Source: Gemmatimonadota bacterium (GTDB taxonomy: Bacteria > Gemmatimonadota > Gemmatimonadetes > Gemmatimonadales > GWC2-71-9). Taken from it: a stretch of DNA of 6,491 nucleotides. The stretch covers positions 27,251-33,741 of the forward strand of contig QHTY01000081.1 of NCBI GenBank assembly GCA_003220985.1, in the 5' to 3' direction. A model generated the notes under the pieces. That model was not told the DNA's origin, searched no databases, and was given only the letters and a program-made list of their open reading frames with translations. Numbering within the stretch: position 1 is the first letter of the stretch; every line of letters begins with the position of its first letter. Shown here one piece after another: positions 1 to 4,703 of the stretch. Position numbers and translations under genes: made by a program.

Positions 1-2
1 GG

Positions 3-569
3 ATGTCCCGCTCCAGCTACCCGCTGCTCCTTCCTGCTGTGGCCCTGTTATTCGGCACCGGACTCCTCGCGCAGAATCCTGCAGCTGCATCGGCGCCGGA
101 TCTCTCCGACCCTGAAGTTGCACACGTCGCGGTGACCGCCAACAGCATCGACATCGACCTGGCGAAGTTCGCCCAAACCCGCACGCACAACGCCGCCGTG
201 AAGCAATTCGCCGCCACGATGATCACCGATCACTCGGCGGTGAACGCCCAGGCCGCGGCGTTGGCGACCAAGCTCGGCGTCACGCCCGCCGACAACGCGG
301 TCAGCCAGTCATTGCAGACCGGCGCGAAGCAGGCGCGGGCGTCGCTCGAGCCTCTGCGCGGGGCGGCATTCGATCGCGCGTACATCGACCGCGAAGTCGC
401 CTATCATCAGGCCGTCCTCGATGCGATCGACAAGGTCCTGATCCCCACGACGGAAAATGCGGAGCTCCGCAAGCTGCTGACGGATGTTCGCCCGGCGGTC
501 GCGACCCACCTCGAGCATGCCAAGCAGCTCCGGACTCAGTTGGGCGGGACGGCCCGGACCAGCAAGTGA
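3..569 (+). CDS. Secreted DUF4142 (ferritin-like helical bundle) protein
   Basis: A 188-aa protein. Residues 1-23 look like a signal peptide (hydrophobic LLLPAVALLFGTGLLA), so the product is probably periplasmic or exported. The rest is almost entirely helical and matches the DUF4142 pattern: 'FAATMITDHSAVNAQ' around residues 69-83, a 'KLGV' turn at 90-93, 'FDRAYIDREVAYHQAVL' at 123-139 and a last helix with H169 and H172. His77, Tyr127, His135 and His169/172 sit where such bundles often carry polar or metal-binding side chains; that role is inference. No biochemical function is established for the family that I can name. Only two bases precede the ATG, so the ribosome-binding site and any earlier start lie outside the window; the complete signal peptide supports this start. 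The stop overlaps the cupredoxin start by 4 nt, implying co-expression. Confidence 0.85.
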   Translation: MSRSSYPLLLPAVALLFGTGLLAQNPAAASAPDLSDPEVAHVAVTANSIDIDLAKFAQTRTHNAAVKQFAATMITDHSAVNAQAAALATKLGVTPADNAVSQSLQTGAKQARASLEPLRGAAFDRAYIDREVAYHQAVLDAIDKVLIPTTENAELRKLLTDVRPAVATHLEHAKQLRTQLGGTARTSK

Positions 570-862
570 TCCTCTGGCTGCTGTTGCTGCTGGGTCTGAG
601 CAAAGCCCCGACGCGGCATACGGTGGAGATCCGCGGGATGGAATTTCATCCCGCGGATCTCACCGTGGCGGTAGGGGATACAGTCGTGTGGATCAATCGC
701 GACATCGTGCCCCACACCGCGACTGGCAGCGGCCGCACGAAATGGGATACGGGCCAGCTCCTACAGGGGCAGGCAGGTCGTTACGTTGCGAGCAGTCGGG
801 GGACCAAGCGGTACGCCTGCACCTTCCATCCCACCATGCACGGCACGCTGATCGTTCGTTGA
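566..862 (+). CDS. Small type-1 copper protein (cupredoxin, amicyanin/plastocyanin-like)
   Basis: A 98-aa protein starting at GTG 566, which overlaps the preceding stop (GTGA). Residues 1-14 form a short hydrophobic leader without a basic N-terminus, so export is likely but the signal peptide is atypical. The fold pattern is classic: 'GMEFHPADLTVAVGDTVVW' (24-42), then 'NRDIVPHTA', then 'YACTFHPTMHGTLIVR' at the C-terminus. Type-1 copper ligands are His50, Cys85, His88 and Met91, and the C-x2-H-x2-M spacing resembles amicyanin. It would carry single electrons or bind copper in the periplasm; the partner is unknown. Coupling to the DUF4142 gene suggests a shared envelope role. Codons about 21-32 form a long hairpin (separate entry). 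The stop is 2 nt from the stop of the convergent porin gene. Confidence 0.88.
   Translation: MILWLLLLLGLSKAPTRHTVEIRGMEFHPADLTVAVGDTVVWINRDIVPHTATGSGRTKWDTGQLLQGQAGRYVASSRGTKRYACTFHPTMHGTLIVR
621..665. repeat. Near-perfect palindrome (15-bp arms) inside the cupredoxin gene
   Basis: The left arm GAGATCCGCGGGATG (626-640) and right arm CATCCCGCGGATCTC (647-661) are exact reverse complements separated by GAATTT (641-646). After a one-base bulge at 625, CGGT (621-624) pairs with ACCG (662-665), so about 19 pairs can form. The encoded peptide EIRGMEFHPADL is ordinary conserved cupredoxin sequence, so this is not an inserted element. The codons GAA TTT CAT and GAT end in A/T, which is unusual here, and CAT and GAT are needed for the arms to match. 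No T-tract follows on either strand, so it is not a standard intrinsic terminator. The function is unknown: an mRNA hairpin, a pause site, or chance. Confidence 0.75.
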
Positions 863-864
863 GA

Positions 865-1878
865 TCAGAAGATGGCGAGGAGCTGAGCCTCGAGCTCTAC
901 CCCCGTGAACACGCCCGGCTCCGACTTGTGAATCGCGTCGACGAGCAGCCGGATGCTCTCGCCACGGGACAGCAAGTTGAGTCCCGCCGTAGTGTAGGTG
1001 AGGGAGGTCGTGGTGGTCGAGGTGCCTGCGGTACGAGTATCACGCAGGCGCTCCCACTTCAGGACCGGCTGCAGCCAGGGGCGCAGCTTGTATGAGGCGA
1101 GCACGTAGCCGCCGTGCGCGTCGACGGTCGTCGTGCCGTTGAATGGTCCCCGGCGCGCCAGGAACTCCCCTTCCACGATCGCGCCAAGATCGACCCACCG
1201 TGCGTCGTACCCCCAGCGATGGTCGCTACCCTGTCCCAGGTATTTCGCCGCCACCGCAAGCCGCGGGAGCGGGAACACCGTGAGACGGCCGATCGCCATT
1301 TCGCGCCCGTCGGGGTTCGTGAGGCGGTTCGATCCCTCGCCGTTCACGAGCGCTCCGGTGAAGGTCAGCACGTGACCGACGGCGAGCTGTCCCAGCATAC
1401 CGATGTCACGCCGCGTGGTGTGGCGGTCGATCGGTTGCGAGCGGTTGGCCGTCTGGAGCAAGGAGAAGGGCGTGAGGAATTCCAGGGAGAACGGCGTGCG
1501 AAATTGCCCGACGATCAACGCGGGGTGCAGCGCGCGCGGGCCGGTCGTCTCCAGTGTGGCGGGCGGGACAAGCTGGATATAGGCATCGGTGAGCAGAATG
1601 GCGGGCAACGTGTCCGCGCGGGCGAACCCCGTGGCCGTGAAGTCCACCTGGACCCGCAGGGCCGCAAACGGCGCGGGTCGCACTTGCGCCGTGAGCCGCG
1701 CACGGTTGACGACGGCGGTCAGCGTGTCGCGCCGCAACGTCTCCCGCACGCTGACGTATCCGCCCAATCTCAGCTCCTTGGACAGCGTGTGCAGATCGAG
1801 CACTGGCGAAGGAGCGAGCGGGTAGGGGCTGGTGGGGCCGGTCGCCACCTGCACAAGAAGCGCGAGGGCGATCACCAC
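865..1878 (-). CDS. Phosphate-selective porin O/P-family outer-membrane porin
   Basis: About 336-337 aa. The start is one of two adjacent GTG codons (1878 or 1875). The second gives the classic 4-nt GTGA overlap with the tupA stop and is slightly preferred. A hydrophobic leader (VIALALLVQVA) is followed by a proline-rich linker, then alternating strands typical of a beta-barrel, ending in a C-terminal Phe (LLAIF) as expected for barrel assembly. Family marks include 'LGGYVSVRETLRR' near residue 38, 'LLTDAYIQL' (95-103), 'GQFRTPFSLEFL' (124-135), 'TRRDIGM' near 155 and 'ALVNGEG' near 176. OprP and OprO pass phosphate or pyrophosphate. Being coupled to a tungstate-binding protein, this member may admit tungstate or molybdate instead (inference). 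It is a little shorter than the roughly 400-residue Pseudomonas proteins. The leader lacks a basic N-terminus, which leaves some doubt about the exact start. Confidence 0.82.
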   Translation of the reverse strand: MVIALALLVQVATGPTSPYPLAPSPVLDLHTLSKELRLGGYVSVRETLRRDTLTAVVNRARLTAQVRPAPFAALRVQVDFTATGFARADTLPAILLTDAYIQLVPPATLETTGPRALHPALIVGQFRTPFSLEFLTPFSLLQTANRSQPIDRHTTRRDIGMLGQLAVGHVLTFTGALVNGEGSNRLTNPDGREMAIGRLTVFPLPRLAVAAKYLGQGSDHRWGYDARWVDLGAIVEGEFLARRGPFNGTTTVDAHGGYVLASYKLRPWLQPVLKWERLRDTRTAGTSTTTTSLTYTTAGLNLLSRGESIRLLVDAIHKSEPGVFTGVELEAQLLAIF

Positions 1879-2702
1879 TGGTCTGGCTTCCCCGCATCGG
1901 GCACGAACAGGCTTTGCCCGAACCGCGCCTTGCCGAATTCGCCGATGAGCCGCTGCGTCGCGGTGTCGACGAGGAAGTCCGCGAATGCGCGGCCACCGGT
2001 GACGTTGATGCGGGGCGCGTTCCGCGGGTTGGGCTCGAGCACGTGGTACACGTTATACAGCTCCGGGTCCCCCTCAACGAGCGAGACGAGATCGATCTTG
2101 CTCTTCCAGGCGAGGTACGTCCCGATGTCCGTCAACGTGTAGGCTTCCTTCTCGCTCGCCATCTGGAGCGTCGCACCCATGCCCTGGCCCGACTCGATGT
2201 ACCACGGTTGGCCGTGCGGTTGCGTCAGGCCGGTCTTTCGCCAGAGCATTAGCTCGCGCATTTGGGTACCTGAGTTGTCTCCGCGCGAGACGAACGGGAC
2301 TCGGGCGTCGGCGATGCGCCGCATGGCGGCGGCGGCGTCCGGCATCCCGCGCAGGCCCGCAGGATCCGCAGCGGGACCGACGATGAGAAACTCGTTGTGC
2401 ATGACGAGGCGCCGGCGCACGAAGTAACCCGAGTCGACGAGCGTGCGCTCGGCCTCGGGTGCGTGGACGAGCACCACATCGGCATCGCCGCGCCGAGCCA
2501 GGGCGAGCGCTTGCCCCGTTCCCACCGCGATGAGCTTCACGCGATATCCGCTGCGCGCTTCGAATCGCGGCAGCAGGGAATCGAGGAGGCCGGTATCGCG
2601 GGTGGACGTCGTGCTCGCGAGGACGACCTCCCGCGTCTGGAGACGCAAGCCGGCCACCGAGACGAGAGACAACAGGATCAGTGTTTTCTTGAACGTCAGC
2701 AT
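1872..2702 (-). CDS. tupA: TupA-like tungstate ABC transporter substrate-binding protein
   Basis: A 276-aa periplasmic binding protein with a signal peptide (MLTFKKTLILLSLVSVAGL, about 1-20). The mature part opens with 'VVLASTTSTRDTGLLDSLL' (27-45), the serine/threonine-rich anion loop characteristic of TupA and related tungstate binders. Further marks are 'VGTGQAL' (60-66), 'GDADVVLVHAPEAE' (72-85), 'VMHNEFLIVGP' (100-110) and 'PFVSRGDNSGTQMRE' (136-150), another oxyanion-contacting segment in the family. Length and order of motifs are full. It would capture WO4 (possibly MoO4) for delivery to an inner-membrane permease. No TupB or TupC gene lies beside it. It follows the ModE-like gene by 57 nt that hold a palindrome, and overlaps the porin gene downstream. 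No Shine-Dalgarno is evident before the ATG (upstream bases are CCCCGCCTCC). Specificity for W over Mo cannot be read from sequence alone. Confidence 0.9.
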   Translation of the reverse strand: MLTFKKTLILLSLVSVAGLRLQTREVVLASTTSTRDTGLLDSLLPRFEARSGYRVKLIAVGTGQALALARRGDADVVLVHAPEAERTLVDSGYFVRRRLVMHNEFLIVGPAADPAGLRGMPDAAAAMRRIADARVPFVSRGDNSGTQMRELMLWRKTGLTQPHGQPWYIESGQGMGATLQMASEKEAYTLTDIGTYLAWKSKIDLVSLVEGDPELYNVYHVLEPNPRNAPRINVTGGRAFADFLVDTATQRLIGEFGKARFGQSLFVPDAGKPDQW

Positions 2703-2716
2703 GGAGGCGGGGAAAA

Positions 2717-2745
2717 AACCTACGGCGGGTGTGTACGATAGGCAA
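2717..2745 (-). promoter_or_regulatory. Candidate sigma70-like promoter for tupA-porin
   Basis: On the minus strand TTGCCT (2740-2745, -35-like, 4 of 6 consensus bases) is followed after exactly 17 nt by TAGGTT (2717-2722, -10-like, 3 of 6). The -35 element lies inside the inverted repeat, an arrangement that would suit a repressor blocking polymerase. The match is modest and the host's promoter consensus is unknown. It is supported mainly by its position in the only sizeable gap of the minus-strand run. Confidence 0.3.
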
Positions 2746-2760
2746 TATGGTGCCTATCGT
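2735..2760. promoter_or_regulatory. Perfect 10-bp inverted repeat, candidate operator before tupA
   Basis: ACGATAGGCA (2735-2744) and TGCCTATCGT (2751-2760) are exact reverse complements separated by ATATGG. It occupies the 57-nt gap between the ModE-like regulator gene and tupA, touching the regulator's stop codon. The outer half-sites CGATA...TATCG over 24 bp resemble in size and edges the dyad bound by E. coli ModE (from memory, not aligned). No T-run follows directly on the minus strand; the nearest T6 starts about 16 nt later, so a terminator is less likely than a protein-binding site. The regulator is inferred from adjacency. Confidence 0.6.
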
Positions 2761-3119
2761 CACCCGAATGCTTTCTGAAACGCCGCGTCACTCGAGCGCA
2801 ACGCCGTCCGCCGCCAGCTTGCGAACAACCTGGCGAGGCGGCGCGCGTCTGGGGTGAGGCGAGCGCCGCCCCCGCCGCGGCGTCCGCCCCGCGTGGTCAT
2901 GAGTACTTTGGCGCCGAGGACGCGCTCCATCGCGCGAATGCGGTTGAGGCACGTGCGGTAGCTCCAGCCGACCTCGCGGCCCGCCGCCTGGATGGTGCCG
3001 GTCCGCTCCACGGCCTCGAGAAAGCGCTGGTAGCGTGGGCCCATGAGGAACGCGCCGTCCCAGTTGAGCCACAGCTTATGGCGCGGCTTCAGATGGGCGC
3101 GGAGCGCGAGTCTCCTCAA
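2760..3119 (-). CDS. ModE-type winged helix-turn-helix regulator, DNA-binding domain only
   Basis: A 119-aa protein using TTG 3119, whose start overlaps the preceding stop (TTGA). The frame is open upstream, but that part codes the lipoprotein in another frame and shows no family similarity. The core matches the N-terminal domain of ModE: 'LKPRHKLWLNWDGAFLMGP' (10-28), recognition region 'TGTIQAAGREVGWSYRTCLN' (40-59), a helix to 'ERVLGAKVL' and the glycine-rich wing 'RGGRRGGGGARLTPDARRL' (77-95). E. coli ModE has about 260 residues with two C-terminal molybdate-binding domains; these are wholly absent. It probably binds DNA as a dimer, with the adjacent palindrome as the likely site, and controls tupA and the porin or the formate dehydrogenase genes. 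How it would sense metal is not visible. Start choice is moderately sure; family assignment is firm. Confidence 0.82.
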   Translation of the reverse strand: MRRLALRAHLKPRHKLWLNWDGAFLMGPRYQRFLEAVERTGTIQAAGREVGWSYRTCLNRIRAMERVLGAKVLMTTRGGRRGGGGARLTPDARRLARLFASWRRTALRSSDAAFQKAFG

Positions 3120-3301
3120 CTTCCGGGTTTCTTCGCGAGGTCCACCGGCGGATTGTAGATGATGCGATAGGGGCTGTCGTCCCCCTTCAAGACCTTCACC
3201 GCGTCGGACGCGGCCAGCTGCCGCCATTCCGCCGCCGTCGTCTGCTTCCCGCCACATCCGGCTGCGAGCACGAGCGCAGCCACGAACAGCACGCTACGCA
3301 T
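3116..3301 (-). CDS. Tiny predicted lipoprotein (61 aa), function unknown
   Basis: A 61-aa protein with a clear export signal: Arg2, a hydrophobic stretch (VLFVAALVLAA) and a lipobox-like AAGC with the lipidated Cys16. The mature part is only 46 residues (GGKQTTAAEWRQL..., ending NPPVDLAKKPGS), hydrophilic, with an 'SPYRIIYNPP' segment. An AGGGAG Shine-Dalgarno sits 6 nt before the ATG, which follows the preceding stop by 12 nt, so translation is well supported. The stop overlaps the ModE-like TTG start by 4 nt. I do not recognise a family. Its place in a formate dehydrogenase operon suggests a periplasmic accessory anchored to a membrane, but that is inference. Confidence 0.75.
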   Translation of the reverse strand: MRSVLFVAALVLAAGCGGKQTTAAEWRQLAASDAVKVLKGDDSPYRIIYNPPVDLAKKPGS

Positions 3302-3313
3302 TGGGTTCTCCCT

Positions 3314-3649
3314 TCACTCTTCGCGACGTGCGTCGTCGGACGGCGCACCCTGGGCGAGCCACGACCGGAACGATACGGCGTCCCGAGCCAGCTGCCATTC
3401 TTCGAAGATCGAAAGCGCCATCGCCCGCACGCCACCCTCCGCGGGCCCGGCCGTGGCGCATTGCTGGATCAGCCATGTCTCGAACGCCTCCGGCTCGGGA
3501 TCGGCAGCGACGGCGCGCTCGAGCAAATCGCGCTTTACCGCGAGCCCGATCGCGTCGGGCGTCGTGTCGCGTTTGCGGCGCTTGCGCCGCCCTTCCGATG
3601 CGTCGAGCGCCGCCAGCAGCTCGCGACAGATGTCGCCCGGACGGTTCAC
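3314..3649 (-). CDS. Conserved-looking 111-aa cytoplasmic protein after fdhE, unknown function
   Basis: A 111-aa protein starting at GTG 3649, which overlaps the fdhE stop (GTGA). The upstream continuation of this frame lies within fdhE and is an arginine-rich shadow. There is no signal peptide or membrane segment. Visible parts: an N-terminal helix 'DICRELLAALDASEG', a very basic patch RRKRRKR (21-27), 'TTPDAIGLAVKRDLLERAVAA' (29-49), an acidic helix 'DPEPEAFETWLIQQC' (50-64), and 'AMALSIFEEWQLARDAVSFRSWL' (77-99). It looks like a small helical protein with charged surfaces, perhaps an adaptor or assembly factor for formate dehydrogenase, given its coupling to FdhE. I cannot name a family. 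Translation relies on coupling, as no strong Shine-Dalgarno is near; GGAG lies about 15 nt upstream. Confidence 0.72.
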   Translation of the reverse strand: MNRPGDICRELLAALDASEGRRKRRKRDTTPDAIGLAVKRDLLERAVAADPEPEAFETWLIQQCATAGPAEGGVRAMALSIFEEWQLARDAVSFRSWLAQGAPSDDARREE

Positions 3650-4515
3650 GCCGTCCAGAAGCCACTCCGTCGGCCGACGATCCGCACCTCGAGGGCAAAC
3701 CCTGGCCGCTCCGGTCGGTGATAGCCGCGATCGAGGGCGGCGACGTCGAGCGCTACGGTCGCGGCGTCGTCGAGGACTACGCCCCACCAGGGGAGCGCGC
3801 TGACGGTGGGTTCCGCTTTTAGGTAGCCCTTGCAGGTGTCGCACACTTCAACCTTGCGGGACGTTTCTCCCGCTTCGGGCGCGAGGTACCCGAGGTGCTC
3901 ATGGTCTGCTTCGCCGCAGAACACGCAGCGCAGCCACGACATCTCCCACGCCGTGGCGCAGCGCCCGCACCGCAGCCAGCGCTTTCGCTCGAGGCCGCGG
4001 AATTCGGCCAGGGTGGGCCAAGCGCCGCACACGGGGCAGTAGCCCTCCCACCAGGCGGCCGAGACGGACGCGCCGATCGTCTGCGCCGCGGCGGTGAGCA
4101 GTGGAACCGCCGCGATCTGAGCCACGACGCGCAGCGTCGACGCATCACCCCCCGCGAGCGCGTCGATCCGTGTGTCATCCTGGCAAATCGCAGCCTCGAC
4201 GAGCCCCACGGCGTCAAGGCGGTCCGGTGCTCCGCCGTTCAGCGCTGCAATGCCGGCGAGGCGTCGCACGAACCGACGGACCGCACGGCCGTCCACGGCG
4301 ATCTCCGCGCCGTGCAACAGCGGCGCGCGCGCCGGCCGTCCCTCGACGGGAGCGGGAATGGCCGCGCGCCAACGGGAAACGTCCGCGGACTCGGCCAGGG
4401 CCGCCTCAACCAGCGTCAGCCAAGTTTCCGATTCGGGGCTGTTCTGCCGGGCCAGCGCGAGGCGCTTGGTGACTTCGGGGTCTAGCCGCCGGAGCCGGGC
4501 AGTGGGCCAGAGCAT
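3646..4515 (-). CDS. fdhE: FdhE, formate dehydrogenase maturation protein
   Basis: A 289-aa protein, close to the roughly 310 residues of E. coli FdhE. The N-terminal half is helical ('SETWLTLVEAALAES', 'FVRRLAGIAALNGG'). The C-terminal half carries four CxxC pairs of a rubredoxin/zinc-ribbon type: C160-C163 (GYCPVCGAWP), C183-C186 (LRCGRCATAW), C197-C200 (RCVFCGEADH) and C225-C228 (EVCDTCKGYLK). FdhE is a cytoplasmic iron-binding protein that interacts with formate dehydrogenase catalytic subunits and is needed for active enzyme. ATG 4515 is chosen because family similarity begins there and AAGG precedes it; the frame stays open upstream but there overlaps the lipoprotein gene. It overlaps the 73-aa lipoprotein gene by 34 nt and the next gene by 4 nt. 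Confidence 0.93.
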   Translation of the reverse strand: MLWPTARLRRLDPEVTKRLALARQNSPESETWLTLVEAALAESADVSRWRAAIPAPVEGRPARAPLLHGAEIAVDGRAVRRFVRRLAGIAALNGGAPDRLDAVGLVEAAICQDDTRIDALAGGDASTLRVVAQIAAVPLLTAAAQTIGASVSAAWWEGYCPVCGAWPTLAEFRGLERKRWLRCGRCATAWEMSWLRCVFCGEADHEHLGYLAPEAGETSRKVEVCDTCKGYLKAEPTVSALPWWGVVLDDAATVALDVAALDRGYHRPERPGFALEVRIVGRRSGFWTA

Positions 4516-4703
4516 TTCACCTTCGGGGTTCGGCAGGGCGTCCTGTAGTACATCTTCGCGCCCGCGTGGACCTGTACGACGGCGCCATGGTTGCCGGGAT
4601 CCGCTCCCGGCCCGCCGCCGCGCGTGCGACTGGCTTCGGGGCTCGCTGCGCACGCCGAGAGGACTGCGGCCGCGCAGAGCAACAGCCACCAGCGGTCCCT
4701 CAT
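4482..4703 (-). CDS. Tiny predicted lipoprotein (73 aa), function unknown
   Basis: A 73-aa protein: MRDRWW then a hydrophobic stretch LLLCAAAV and lipobox LSAC with lipidated Cys18. The ATG at 4703 overlaps the NrfD stop (ATGA), and GGGAG lies 7 nt before it, so the start is well supported. The mature part has a Gly/Pro/Ala-rich linker (about 19-40), then 'AVVQVHAGAKMYYRTPCRTP' (41-60) and 'KVKCSGPLPGSGG'. Cys57 and Cys64 could form a disulphide or bind metal. The start codon of fdhE lies 34 nt before its stop, in another frame. I do not recognise a family. Its position directly after the NrfD subunit suggests an accessory to the membrane-bound, probably periplasm-facing enzyme (inference). 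Confidence 0.75.
   Translation of the reverse strand: MRDRWWLLLCAAAVLSACAASPEASRTRGGGPGADPGNHGAVVQVHAGAKMYYRTPCRTPKVKCSGPLPGSGG

Noticed and set aside
848..868. CTGATC...GATCAG hairpin across the convergent stops of the cupredoxin and porin genes
   Set aside because: Only six base pairs with a nine-base loop and no T-run on either side; too weak to call a bidirectional terminator.
484..1095. A 203-codon plus-strand frame spanning both convergent gene ends
   Set aside because: It has no recognisable domain, is Arg/Gly/Ser-rich and overlaps three real genes in other frames.
1114..2142. A 342-codon plus-strand frame opposite the porin and tupA
   Set aside because: The translation is Arg/Gly-rich without motifs, and the opposite strand encodes clear family members.
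2712..2760. The dyad before tupA as an intrinsic terminator of the regulator gene
   Set aside because: The arms are only half G/C and the T6 run on the minus strand comes about 16 nt after the stem, too far for a standard terminator.
3120..3257. N-terminal extension of the ModE-like protein to an ATG at 3257
   Set aside because: The extension overlaps the 61-aa lipoprotein gene in another frame and shows no ModE similarity. TTG 3119 gives coupling and the usual domain start.
3294..3698. A 134-codon minus-strand frame overlapping the 111-aa gene
   Set aside because: Its product is arginine-rich noise. The alternative frame (3314-3649) gives balanced composition, a GTGA coupling and proper spacing to the next gene.
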